This document shows positions 45,811 through 56,884 of a stretch of DNA of 64,000 nt, one piece after another. The position numbers were made by a program, and so were the translations under genes. The stretch comes from Stomoxys calcitrans (Eukaryota > Arthropoda > Insecta > Diptera > Muscidae). The notes under the pieces were generated by a model. That model saw nothing but the letters and a program-made list of their open reading frames with translations. It did no database searches and was not told where the DNA came from. The stretch is taken from positions 19,247,196-19,311,195 of the forward strand of contig NC_081555.1 in assembly GCF_963082655.1 (NCBI RefSeq), in the 5' to 3' direction. How positions within the stretch are numbered: the stretch's first letter is position 1; each line of letters begins with the position of its first letter.

Positions 45811-46789
45811 ACATTTTCCATAGAATATTTATTTTTTAGATCCCTTTTTATTATCCACTTGTTGACAGCATTCAACTTCTCTTGCATTTCCAACAATGTT
45901 AGAAAAAATTTTACCAGAATCATTTATTTTGCTATGGTGAATTTACACGAAACATGGCTATCTCCAAATGACAGCTGCCCTTAGCTTGTGTGTTTGAGCG
46001 TCTTGTTGTTTTATTTCTTTCTAGTCCCAAAGATAACTGCACAGAAATGTGTTCTTTCACCCACACTCAAACCCTATGACATGCCACAAGACAGACAACA
46101 ACAATATCCTGCCCTGAAACCGGCGTCTTCAAGCATCAACAACGTACTGCCAAGGGTGGAAGCAATGAATTCATGGAAAACTGGAAAAAAATATTGTTGC
46201 ATTCAAACCCAAAGATGGGTTAGTGAACATTAAACTTTGTTGTAAATATTTAAAGACCATTTGACAACTTTTGCTAGGGCCACTGCCAGTAGCAGGAATA
46301 TTGCACTTAGATTGCTTGGGTTTGGACCACTGGCAGTAGATAAAGGAAAGGAAGAAAGGATATGAAATGCACCAAACAAATGCAGTTGTCAGTAGCATCT
46401 TTTGATAGTTTTTTTTTTTCTTTTTTATTCTTTAAGGATAACTCAAGGCAATGGCCATGACAAGAAACATAAGACAAATAACAACAAAATGCCAAAGTGT
46501 AAAGTGAAGGAAGCCGACAAACATTGTTTAAGATTTGGGTGACAATAGATTAATGGCATAAAATTGTGGAGATTTTGACTAGGTTAGTTTAAGTAAGGTT
46601 GACAAGGGGCAATTTTGACTAACTTTGTTGGGAAAGTAACTAAGGTGACAATTTTGTGCCAAAGGGTACTGGGGAGCGTATGATTATTTTAAATAGTAGA
46701 AAAATTTATTACAACACTCATACGACACCAGGGATAGAGAAGATAGGGTGTGATATTGGTTACTGGCAGTCGAATTAAAATTGGACAGC
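45811..46789. other. Unique stretch
   Basis: Mostly AT-rich DNA. An open frame at 45988-46233 (81 residues) starts with a hydrophobic, signal-like segment, but the remainder has no recognisable family. Overlapping minus-strand frames exist. Not called as a gene. Confidence 0.45.
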
Positions 46790-48025
46790 GTTTTTATACC
46801 CACCACCGAGGGATGGGGTATATTCATTTTGTCATTCCGTTTGCAACACATAGAAATATCCGATTCCGACCCTATTCTTGGTCGTCGTAAAAATCTACGA
46901 TGATCTAGGCATGCCCATCCGTCTCTCTGTTGAAATCACGATACAGTCTTTAAAAATAGAAATATTGAGCTGAAACTTTGCACAGATTCTTTTTTTGTTC
47001 ATGAGCAGGTTAAGTTCGAAGATGGGCTATATCGGACTATGCCTTGATATAGCCCCCATATAGATCGATCCGACGATTTAAGGTCTTAGGCCCATAAAAG
47101 CCACATTTATTATCGGATTTTGCTGAAATTTGGGACAGTGAGTTGCGTGAGACCCTTTGACATCGTTCTTCAGTTTGGCACAGATCAATCCAGATTTTGA
47201 TATAGCTGCCATATAGACCGATCTCTCGATTTAAAGTCTTGACTCCCTAAAAGGCGCATTTGGGAATGTGTTGCATTATGACCTTCGACATCCTTCTTCA
47301 GTTTGGCACAGATCGGTCCCTTTTATGGGTTTAAGACCTTAAATCGAGAAATCGGTCTATATTGGCAGCTTTTAGATATAGCTGCCATATAGACCGATCT
47401 CTCGATTTGAGGTTTTGGGCCAATAAAAGGCGCTTTTATTGTCCGATGTCGCCGAAATTTGGTACATCGAGTTGTGTTAGACCCTTCGACATCGTTCTTC
47501 AGTTTGGCACAGATCGGTTCAGATTTGGATATAGCTGCCGTATAGACCGCTCTCTCGATTTATGGTCTTAGGCCCATAAAAGGCGCATTTATTGTCCGAT
47601 TGCGCCGAAATTTTGAAAAGTGAGTTCTGTTAGGCTCTTCGACATCCTTCTGCAATTTGGCATAGATCAGTTCAGATTTGGATATAGCTGCCATATAGAC
47701 CGATCTCTCGATTTATGGTTTTGGACCCATAAAGGGCGCATTTATTGTCCGATGTCGCCGATATTTGGGACATATAGACCGATGTATCGATTTAAAGTCT
47801 TGGCGCCCTAAAAAGGGCATTTATAATTCGGTTTCGCCGAAATTTGACACAGTGATTTATTTTAGGCTTTTTGACATCCATGTCGTATATGGTTCAGATC
47901 GGTCTATATTGGGATATAGCTATCAAAAAGAGGAATATTTTATTCTACTTGGTTTACATATATACCCGAGGTGGTGGGTGTCGAAAATTCGGCCCGGCCG
48001 TATTTAACGCCTTTTTACTCGTTTC
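46790..48025 (-). mobile_element. Dispersed TE-like repeat with ~153-bp internal tandem units
   Basis: The left edge TTTTTATACCCACCACCGAG and right edge ATACCCGAGGTGGTGGGTGT then TTCGGCCCGGCCG and CGCCTTTTTACTCG match a repeat I recall as widespread in calyptrate flies. The inside repeats GATATAGCTGCCATATAGACC, then CGATTTA...TCTTAGGCCCATAAAA, then GCCGAAATTTGG with spacing near 153 bp (47376, 47529, 47682), plus earlier diverged units. It is related, in opposite orientation, to the repeat at 55232-56880. No coding region recognised. Confidence 0.68.
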
Positions 48026-48833
48026 GATAAACTAAGCCTTTTTTACGATTTCATTTCTTGCCCTTGTCTACGAGGCAACCCATAACTCTTGTTTATGTCG
48101 AGGCCACAGCATATATTCGATATGCACCCTTCGTTTTGCAATGACATACACAACAACAATCCATTCCCCCCACCTGCTTATTGCATGACCTGCTCTAGCA
48201 ATTTTTCTCTCCCTCCCTCAAACTGCCATAGTAATTTAAATTCCACTCACCACTACAAGGACACTCTGTTAAAATTGATTTGTAATTATTGATTTTTTTT
48301 TGACCTGATGGCGGGAACATCCGTACACACATTACTTGCAACCATCGATCTCATTCATATTCCAGTCTTCAACTGTGTTGAGTGCCCTGGTTTGTCATTG
48401 CAGTCAATTGAATCATTTATGAGGTTTGCCTCTCAGTTCAAGTTTGATTTTTAGGTGCCATTCAATTATGTGTTGAGAATTGTGGGCTGGGAACAAAAAT
48501 CGATGTGGGGCGATAGTTGATTGCTTAGACATCGCCGACATGAAATGTATGATGAATTGAAAAATTTTTAAGTAGACATTTTAAAAGGGAACTTTGAAAG
48601 TCAGCCTTTCCTAGAACCAGCCAAGGGGCAAAGAACGAATGGTTAGAGGAGTAGCTCTTGGCATTCCTTAATGAATTTTCGGGAAGCTCTGTGTATGATA
48701 AAGAAGCGGTCGAGAGCTTGGCGTTGCTCCTATTTATAAAGCAGTTATCTCAAGCCCAACCTGTAGGATTTGGATATAACCCCCATATAAGCCCATGTTT
48801 GAATTTTTGAGCCCCTAGAGATCTCAATTTTCA
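48026..48833. other. Unique stretch
   Basis: No gene or repeat supported. An open frame at 48089-48292 has no recognisable domain. Confidence 0.45.
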
Positions 48834-49156
48834 TTTCAAATGCAAATTGCAAATTTTGCCCATGAACATTCCACTAAGGAACAGGGGCAAACTTCTCACA
48901 TATCAATGAGTACGGTCCAATTCAAATTTAAGCTCTATGATAAGGGACCTCCTTTTTATAGCCGAGTCCGAACGGCGAGCCGCAGTGCGACACCTCTGTG
49001 GAGAGAAGTTTTACATGGCATAGTACCTCACAAATGTCGTCAGCATAAGGAGGGGAAAACCACCGCTGAAAATTTTTTCTGATGGTCTTGCCAGGATTCC
49101 AACCCAGGCGTTCAGCGTCATAGGCGGACATGCTAACCTCTGCGCTACGGTGGCTT
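48834..49156 (-). mobile_element. tRNA-headed SINE, full-length, minus strand
   Basis: Read on the minus strand the head is GCCACCGTAGCGCAGAGG, then TTAGCATGTCCGCC and GCCTGGGTTGGAATCC. The body matches the copies at 43838 and 51525 (GGTGGTTTTCCCCTCC, GAGGTGTCGCACTGCGG, TATAAAAAGGAGG, ATGTTCATGGGCAAAATTTG). Possible target duplication: TTTTCATTTCAA on the left and TTTTCATTTTCAA on the right. Confidence 0.92.
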
Positions 49157-49179
49157 CCTTTTTTTTTCATTTTCAATTC

Positions 49180-50760
49180 ACTTGGCTGAATATGCCCCAA
49201 GGGTTTAGCTTCTGGCTGATATATCCAAATAAGAAATCGCAACCTGTTTGGTGCTACGGGGATTTAAGGAGACTTAGGCGGACTACGAGAAGGCTCTCTA
49301 ATAAAGGAAACAAAAACAAGCTACGTGTGGATTGGGATCTGTATCAGAAGTCCTTAAACAAGTACAACAGCGAGGTGAAATCGTTTAAGAAGACCTCATG
49401 GGTCGTTTTTGCGGTGAATGATGGGTGATGGGTGAATGAGCCCTCATGCTTCTGCAGATTGCTCTTCAAGGATCCGACAACTCTTGAAATCATTCTAAGA
49501 GATAATGGGACCTTGATGGAATTCATTTCATTTCACTTGGCTGAATATGCCCCAAGGGTTAAGCTTTAGGCTGATTTTATCCGGATAAAAAATCGCAGCC
49601 TGTTTGATGGGATGGAGACTTAAGAAGACTTAGGCGGACTACGAAAAGGCTCCTTAATAAAGGAAGCAAAACCAAGCTGCAGGCGGACTGGGATCTGTAT
49701 CAGAAGTCCTTAAACAAGTACAAGAGCGAGGTGAAATCGTTTAAGAAGACTCATGGAATTCATGTCATTTCACTTGGCTTAATATGCCCCAAGGGTTTAG
49801 CTTTAGGCTGATATATCCGGATAAAAAATTTCAGCCTGTTTGATGGGATGGAGACTTAAGGAGACTTAGGCAGGTTAAGAGAAGGCTTTTTAATAAAGGA
49901 AACAAAACCAAACTGCGTGTGGATTGGGATCTGTATCGGGAGTCCTTAAACAAGTACAAGAGCGAGGTGAAATCGTTTAAGATGGCCTTAGGGTCTGTTT
50001 TTGCGAGTCGATAGAGGGAGTGAATGAGTTCTCATGGTTCTGCAGATTGCTCTTCAAGGATCCGACAATTCTTGAAATCATTCTAAGAGATAATGGGACC
50101 TTGATGGAATTCATTTCATTTCACTTGGCTAAATGTGTCCCAAGGGTTTAGCTTTAGGCTGATATATCCGGATAAAAAATCGCAGACTGTTTGATGGGAT
50201 GGAAACTTAAGGAGACTTAGGTAGACTACGAAAAAGCTCTCTAATAAAGCAAACAAAACCAAACTGCGTGTGGATTGGGATCTGTATCAGGAGTCCTTAA
50301 ACAAGTACAACAGGGAGGTGAAATCGTTTAAGAAGACCTCATGGGTATGTTTTTGCGAGTCGATAGATGGAGTGAATGAGTCCTCCTGCTTCCGCAAATT
50401 GCTCTTCAAGGATCCGACAACTCTTGAAATCATTCTAAGAGATGATGGAACCTTGATGGAATTCTTTTGATTTCACTTGGTTGAATATGCCCCAAGGGCT
50501 AAGCTTTAGGCTGATATATCCGGATAAAAAATCGCAGCCTGTTTGATGGGATGGAGACTTAAGGAGACTAAGGCGGACTAAGGGATCTGTATCGGGAGTA
50601 AACAAGTACAAGAACGAGGTAAAAATCGTCTAAGAGGGCCTTAGGGTCTGTTTTTGCGAGTCGATAGATGGAGTGAATGAGTCCTCCAGGTTCCGCTGAT
50701 TACTCTCCAAGGCTCCGAAAACTCTTGAAAGCATTCTAAGAGATGATGGAACCTGGACGG
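49180..50760 (+). repeat. ~352-bp tandem reiteration of the retrotransposon linker
   Basis: TTTCACTTGGCTGAATATG or a close variant begins units at about 49181, 49532, 49766, 50118 and 50470. Spacing is 351-352 bp, except one unit shortened to 234 bp by an internal deletion. Each unit carries GATATATCCGGATAAAAAAT, GGATCTGTATCAGGAGTCC and CTTGAAATCATTCTAAGAGA. Copies are perhaps 90-95 percent alike. Confidence 0.93.
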
Positions 50761-51013
50761 AATCTGGCTGCGAGACTCTCTAGGTATTGGCTGCTACGCA
50801 CTTCCTTGGGTGTTCGGACGTGACCAATGGGTCCTTAAACCAGGATGGTATTGATGTCCCTCTTAGACAACATGTGTCCGAGTCACTGCCCGTGGTTGAG
50901 GACATGATAATGGTGAATTTGTTTGAACCCTACAAGTCAAAGGCCCCGAATGGCGTACTGCCTGCTATAATGCAAAGAGCAGGACCTATTGTCATACGAC
51001 ACCTGGAGATGTT

Positions 51014-51478
51014 GTTGTTGTTGTAACCACATTTTCATATGGAGGTGGCAATCCTTGTCAAGCTCCAGTAGGTGAGCAAGCTCGTTCCGGTCCAAAAAAT
51101 CGATCGCCGCGGGAACAGGGTGGCCATTGGTTATTTAAAGACGCCAATAACTCGCCTTGTCATATCGAGCATCGTAGGCAGTCAGTATTTGTGCAAGATT
51201 TGGTGCCAACCGACCTCTCACTGAGACTCTACGCTCTATACCGCTGATTGTCCGCGACTGCAGTTACAGTTACACCGAATGGAGCATTCCACTATCCGCA
51301 ACCTGTGGACGCACCTGGTAGCTCGCAGCTAAGCTTCTTGTGACAGCAATGAACACTACACAGATCGGACCTCAATGTTCCAGCTTGTGTGGTGCTCAAA
51401 GCTATGGTTTTTAGGAGCGGAGATAAAAGCCACCCTGAACTTCCGCCACCCAATCATTAGATAGCCCAGCAAATCTCA
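51014..51478 (-). mobile_element. Short retroposon with TTG-repeat end, inserted in the RT remnant
   Basis: The insertion begins GTTGTTGTTGTAACCAC on the plus strand, so a CAA-repeat tail lies on the minus strand. It is flanked by 15-bp target duplications ACACCTGGAGATGTT (50999-51013) and ACACCTAGAGATGTT (51479-51493). The inside holds GAGCAAGCTCGTTCCGGTCC and TCCGCGACTGCAGTTA, which I recall from dispersed fly repeats. No open frame of note. It is SINE-like or a truncated LINE end. Confidence 0.75.
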
Positions 51479-51524
51479 ACACCTAGAGATGTTTTTTAGG
51501 AGCTGAGTTTTGCTATGTAACGAT

Positions 51525-51849
51525 AGGAGGCCACCTTAGCGCAGAGGTTAGCATGTCCGCCTATGACGCTGAACGCCTGGGCTCGAAACCTGACGAGACC
51601 ATCAGAAAAAATGTTCAGCGTTGGTTTTCCCCTCCTTATGCTGGCAACATTTGTTAGGTACCAAGCCATGTAAAACTTCTCTCCAAAGAGGTGTGGCACT
51701 GCCGCACGCCGTTCGGACTCGGCTATAAAAAGGAGGTCCCTTATCATAGAGCTTCAATTTGAATTGGACCGCACTTATTGAGATGTGAGAAGTTTGCCCC
51801 TGTTCCTTAGTGGAATGTTCGTGGGCAAAATTTGCATTTTATTTGCAAA
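51525..51849 (+). mobile_element. tRNA-headed SINE, full-length copy with 9-bp target duplication
   Basis: The head GGCCACCTTAGCGCAGAGG then TTAGCATGTCCGCC and GGGCTCGAAACC (B-box-like, mutated). The body matches the copies at 43838 and 48834. TGTAACGAT occurs immediately before (51516-51524) and after (51850-51858) the element. Removing it restores continuity of the retrotransposon RT sequence on either side. Confidence 0.94.
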
Positions 51850-51987
51850 TGTAACGATTGGGTGGCGGGAGTTCAAGGTGGCTTTTATCCCCAAAGCGGG
51901 TAAACCTTGTCATGCTCTATTCTAGGACTACAGTCCAATAAGCCTCTCATCCTTCATTTTTAAGACTTTGGAAAGGCTTATTCATAT

Positions 51988-52045
51988 ATGTATAAGGGAC
52001 CATAGCGCAGAGGTTAGCATGTTCGCCTATGACGCTGAACGCCTG
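51988..52045 (+). mobile_element. SINE head fragment
   Basis: GGACCATAGCGCAGAGG, TTAGCATGTTCGCC and TATGACGCTGAACGCCTGG match the tRNA-like head of the SINE family, then the match stops abruptly before the B-box core. It is a truncated copy or a tRNA-head fragment that also ends the retrotransposon remnant. Confidence 0.75.
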
Positions 52046-53305
52046 GTGGTGGCCTTGGTGGCAGATACCTAAACATTTATTGTCCGGTATCATCCACATC
52101 GAAATCAACCAAACCTAATCTTCCTTCGCGAGCTCACCCAACCACCCTAAGAGCCTTATATGTTGCAAAGATTTAACCCAAAGATGTGTACTTTGTACAT
52201 TTGTGAGTCTCTATGTGTGTACAAATGCTAAGACCTTTTCACTTCATTCTGTTGACTTAGCCCATAAGTTCATTTGGATGTAATTGTCCTCATAAAAGGC
52301 TTGTAGGAAATCCTTCCTCATCCAATATTAGTGTAGTGAGATACATGATTGTTGACTGTCTTGCTTGGCCCATTGTTTTGGTTCTTGATCTATGTGTGTG
52401 TGTGTGTTGTGGTGATAGTTGAAGGAGTGGACATTGCTGTTCAACATCAACAATCATTGGTAGTAGTTTGCGGCTGTAAACAAACAATAGTGGGATAAAC
52501 CTCAAGTGACAATGGAGTGTATTTTTGTTTAAATTTTTAAAGTAACTTCCCTACGGGAAATAGTATAGGTCCCAATTCAGTTACGGGATAGGTCCTCTGG
52601 TGAAAGGGACCGGTCTGAGATCTCCTCCCCTTCCCTATCACTTTAATAAGGGTTTTTGTCGCTGGAGGTGACGAATTGCCACCATTCTATCACCGTCGGA
52701 TAGGTCCTGGGAGAGTTCGTAAAGGATGAGTATACTTTGCTAATATTTTTAAGGGAGATAACATTAGTTAGCAAATATACTTAACTGATCAATTAAGCGA
52801 CTTTTCCCTCTTCTATATGTCCTCTCTCCAGTTTAGGACCGGTATATTTAGGGCAATTGACTATTTTGACTTTATTTGTTTTATAGCTTGGAACTAAGAA
52901 ATCTTTTTGATATTTTGCTGATACAGCCTAATGTCTTCTCTATTCTCCTGTGCTTGTTTGAGTATCCATCTTTGGTTAATAAAGCAGTCTGCTTTGGCCA
53001 TAAGCAAGCATCCTTGGTTTATTTGCTGAAATTATTTATGCCACTTGTGCAGTGGCAACTGCAGACAGGCAAGGCATTGTTTTCGGATTTTTCTTTAGGC
53101 AAGTTTCACATCCACTCACTCTCCCTTCCTTTCACCCTCTTTCCTTATACTCATTTTCTCTAATTCCAATTTTGGGAAATTTTTTGCATTCATTTGTTGT
53201 GTTCTTAAGCCTTGTTTTGAGATTTAATTAGGGCAGGATTCTCAATGTCGGAGACATGCAATAAAATTAAAGGCTTAATATTGTAAATTTATTTTTTTAT
53301 TAACA
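52046..53305. other. Mostly unique stretch
   Basis: A (TG)n run lies at about 52389-52407. A GC-richer segment at 52545-52860 holds GGATAGGTCCT twice (near 52585 and 52699) and reads like decayed mobile DNA, but I cannot name it. Open frames at 52290-52505 (minus) and 52876-53163 (plus) have no recognisable domain. Confidence 0.45.
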
Positions 53306-54040
53306 CCACCAAAGGAAAGGAGGTATATTCATTTAATCATTCCGTTTGCAACACATCGAAATATCTTTTTCCGATCCTATAAAATACATATTTTTCGGAT
53401 GGTCGTAAAAGTCTAAGGCGATTTAAGGATGACTGTCCGTCCGTCCGTCTGTTGTGATCTCTCTACAGCCTTCACTCTACAGCCTTCACTCTACAGCCTT
53501 CACTCTACAGCCTTCACTTTACAGCCTTCACTCTACAGCCATCACTCTACAGCATTCCCTCTACAGCCTTCACTCTACAGCCTTCACTCTACAGCCTTCA
53601 CTCTACAGCCTTCACACTACAGCCGTCACTCTACAGCCTTCACTCTACAGCCTTCACTCTACAGCCTTCACTCTACAGCCTTCACTCTACAGCCATCACT
53701 CTACAGCCTTCACTCTACAGCCTTCACTCTACAGCCTTCACTCTACAGCCTTCACTCTACAGCCTTCACTCTACAGCCTTCACTCTACAGCCTTCACTCT
53801 ACAGCCTTCACTCTACAGCCTTCACTCTACAGCCTTCACTCTACAGCCTTCAAAATTTGAGATATTGAGCTGAAATTTGGCAAAGAGACGTGTTTTTGCT
53901 CCACGCAGATTAAGTTCTTGAACGGGCCAAAATCGGACCATATTTGGATATAGCTGCCATATAGACCGATCTGCCAATAAAACGGTTTGTAAGGTGTTTT
54001 GGGGAAGGTGCGGCCACTAAGTGACTTGGCCTTGCAAATA
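53306..54040 (+). mobile_element. Dispersed TE-like repeat interrupted by a 14-bp minisatellite
   Basis: GGAGGTATATTCATTTAATC, CATTCCGTTTGCAACACATC, GAAATATC and CCGTCCGTCCGTCTGTTG match the same family as 46800-46960. After the minisatellite, GAGATATTGAGCTGAAATTTGG, CAGATTAAGTTC and GATATAGCTGCCATATAGACC continue the family order. Both flanks therefore belong to one element. The right part is truncated near the MITE at 54043. Confidence 0.7.
53463..53851. repeat. 14-bp minisatellite CTACAGCCTTCACT, ~28 copies
   Basis: The array is nearly perfect, with a few single-base variants (ACTTTACAG, CCATCACT, CATTCCCT, CCGTCACT). It replaces a single related word in a homologous element: at 46938-46960 the same position reads CACGATACAGTCTTTAAAAA, and here the array ends CTACAGCCTTCAAAATTT. 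The minisatellite therefore grew from a sequence already present in the TE. Long HSTAFTLQPS-type frames are artefacts. Confidence 0.98.
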
Positions 54041-54042
54041 TA

Positions 54043-54279
54043 TTGGGTTGCCCAAGAAGTAATTGCGGATTTTTTAAAAGAAAGTAAATGCATTTTTAAT
54101 AAAACTTAGAATAACCTTTAATCAAATATACTTTTTTTACACTTTTTTTCTAAAGCAAGCTAAAAGTAACAGCTGATAACTGACAGAAGAAAGAATGCAA
54201 TTACAGAGTCACAAGCTTTGAAAAAATTTGTCAACGCCGACTATATGAAAAATCCGCAATTACTTTTTGGGCAACCCAA
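54043..54279 (+). mobile_element. MITE copy 4, mariner-type ends
   Basis: A 237-bp element with TTGGGTTGCCC ends and TA at 54041-54042 and 54280-54281. It has the same interior as copies 2 and 3 and sits directly at the end of the dispersed repeat. Confidence 0.9.
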
Positions 54280-54281
54280 TA

Positions 54282-55231
54282 CATCAGATTCGTGTTCTAT
54301 TCTAATATAACTATTATTTGAGTCCCATATTGCAATGGCAAGCAAATACTTCCTTTTTGAGTGGTTTATGGGGGTGGGGTGAAAATTAATATCAGATTCG
54401 TGCTTTACTTCCAAAGACCTTTTATTTGAGCCCCATATTGCTGTGGTCGTAAATTTGTCCTCTTAAAGGGGGTGTTTCTGGTAAGGGGTGCCCCCCCCCC
54501 CAAACTCTTTGTTCCACATTTGGACATCAGATTCGTATTCTACATTCAAATACCTTTCATTTGGATCCCATATTGCCATAGTCAGTTTATAAGTCCTGTT
54601 TGGGGGGGTGTTTTGGGGAAGGGGTGGGCCCCCAGAAACTTGGTCCTTCAGTTGGATATCAGATTGGTATTTGGCTTACAAATACCTTTCATTTGAGTCC
54701 CATATTGATACGTTGCCACATTTGGACATCAGATTCGTATTTTACCATCCATACGCCATGGTCAGTAAATAAGTCCTGTTTGGGGGGTGTTTTGGGTAAG
54801 GGGCGGACCCCATGAAATTGATACCACATTTGGATGTCAGATACCTTTTCTAATCTTAAAAAGCCTTTCATTTGAGTCCCATATTGTGGTGATTGGCCTA
54901 TATGTATATTTGGTAGTCCTGGCATATGCCCTGTTTGGGGGATGTTTTGGGAAAGGGGTGGTCCCCCAAATACTTGGTCCTACAATTGGATATGAGATAC
55001 GTTTTCTAATCTTAGATACCTTTCATTTGAGTCCCATATTGTCGTAATTGGTTTATATATATACTTGGTGGGTTTCAGGGGTGGGGCGGCCCCCCTGGGT
55101 GCCTCGTCCAAAATTTGTTTTTAGGCTGTTGGAAGAGAAAACACAAAATTTCGCTTAAATTGCACCACCTCACATCTGGCGTTTCTGAAAATTAGGGTAA
55201 GGGGAGGGTCCGCCACCCCTTCAGATATCAA
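54282..55231 (+). repeat. Dispersed repeat with TTTGAGTCCCATATTG units
   Basis: CATTTGAGTCCCATATTG or a close variant recurs at about 54319, 54425, 54558, 54689, 54870 and 55026 (spacing 105-180 bp). It is accompanied by CATCAGATTCGT, GTCCTGTTTGGGGGG and AAGGGGTGG. The G- and C-homopolymer runs suggest error-prone sequence. It looks like the body of a degenerate dispersed element leading into the next repeat; no coding sense. Confidence 0.72.
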
Positions 55232-56880
55232 ACAAGTAAAGACGTGCTAAGTTCGGCCGAGCCGAATCTTGGGAATGAATTATGCTAAAACCATTAGGGA
55301 AGGGCAAAAGTCGGGCGGTGCCAAATGTATAATACCCTACACCTACCCTAAAAGCACAATGTGGGATCTATATCCGAGTCTGGATCAATTTTGATGGACC
55401 TCGGCTAGCAAATATGTTCAAATTGTAAAAAATAAGGATGACAAATGGCAACATTATGGCAAATTACCCAAAATCTGACGAACATATATATGGGAGCTAT
55501 AACTAATACTGAACCGATTTCCATGAAATTAACTAACTATGTCGGGAGTCATTAGAAAATCGTTCCTGCAAAATTTCGAGAGAATCGGGTGACAAATGAC
55601 CGTTTTATTGCAGTATTACTGCATATCGGACGAACATATATATGGGAGCTATATCCAAATCTGAACCGATTTTTATGAAATTCATCTGTAATATTGGGAG
55701 TCATAAGAAAATCCTTTCTGCAAAGAATCGAGTGATTCGAGTAATAAATGACCATTTTATTGCATTCTTACTTCTTATCCAAATCTGAACCGATTTTTAT
55801 GAAATTCACCTGTAATTTTGGGAGTCATTAGAAAATCATTCCTGCCAAATTTCAAGAGAATCGGTTTACAAATGACCATATTATTGCAGTAATACTGAAA
55901 ATCGGGCGAACATATATATGGGGGCTATATCCAAATCTGAACCTATTTTTATGAAATTCACCTGTAATATTGGGAGTCATAAGAAAATCCTTCCTGCAAA
56001 GAATCGAGAGATTCGAGTAACAAATGACCATATTATTGCAGTATTACTGCAAATCGGTGGAATATATATATCGGAGCCATACCCAAACCTGAACCGATTT
56101 TTATGAAATTCACCTGTAACATCGGGAGTCATAAGAAAGTTGTTCCTGCCAAATTTCGAGAGAATCGGGTGACAAATGACCACTTTATTGCATTATTACT
56201 GCAAATCGGTGGAACATACATATGGGGGCTATATCCAAATCTGAACCGATTTTTATGAAATTCACCTGTAATATTGGGAGTCAAAAGAAAATCCTTCCTG
56301 CAAAATTTCAAGAGAATCGTGTAACAAATGACCATATTATGGCATTATTACTGCAAATCGGACGAACATATATATGGGAGCCATATCCAAATCTGAACCG
56401 ATTTTTATGAAATTCACTTGAAATATCCCGAGTCATAAGAAAATCGTTCCTGCCAAATTTCGAGAAAATCGGGTAACAAATGACCATTTTATTGCATTAT
56501 TACTGCAAATCGGACGAACATATATATGGGAGCTATATCCAAATCTGAACCGATTTGTATGAAATTCACTTGCAATATCGGGAGTCATAAGAAAATCCTT
56601 CCTGTAAAGAATCGAGCGATTCGAGTAACAAATGACCATTTTATTGCATTCTTACTTCAAATCAGGCGAACATATATATGGGGGCTATATCCAAATCTGA
56701 ATCGATTTTTATGAAATTCATCTGTAACATCGGGAATCGTAAGAAAATCATTCCTGCCAAATTTCGAGAAAATCGGTTTACAAATGACCATTTTATTGCC
56801 GATATCGGCAGCGCCCGATTTAAGCCGTTCCTTACTTATTTTTATTAGCTTTTTTTCGATTCTATCCCACTGTGCAACGG
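55232..56880 (+). mobile_element. Dispersed TE-like repeat with ~152-bp internal units
   Basis: It begins with AACAAGTAAAGACGTGC then TAAGTTCGGCCGAGCCGAA, a boundary motif I recall from calyptrate fly repeats. From about 55480 units of about 152 bp repeat GAACATATATATGGGAGC, TATATCCAAATCTGAACCG, ATTTTTATGAAATTCACC and GGGAGTCATAAGAAAATC (56212, 56364, 56516, 56668), with shorter deleted units near 55780. Overlapping short frames in both strands repeat with it and are not genes. Confidence 0.8.
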
Positions 56881-56884
56881 CAAA

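Larger units (their letters stand above)
49157..51990 (+). pseudogene. Jockey-like non-LTR retrotransposon ORF2 remnant with nested insertions
   Basis: Translated pieces, in order: the linker between endonuclease and RT (DLRRLRRTTRRLSNKGNK, DWDLYQESLNKY, EVKSFKKTSWV, SCFRKLLFKDPTTLE), then the RT start (NLFEPYKSKAPNGVLPA, corresponding to the FKPYKSPGPDGI motif), and after 51859 FKVAFIPKAGKPCHA and YSPISLSSFIFKTLERLI. The gene normally encodes endonuclease plus reverse transcriptase for target-primed retrotransposition. Here the linker is tandemly reiterated, two other elements are inserted, and stops and shifts are frequent, so it is dead. The 5' and 3' parts are missing. Confidence 0.85.

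Noticed and set aside
45988..46233. 81-residue frame with a signal-peptide-like start
   Set aside because: No recognisable mature domain, no splice signals evaluated and no neighbour context. Not enough to call a gene.
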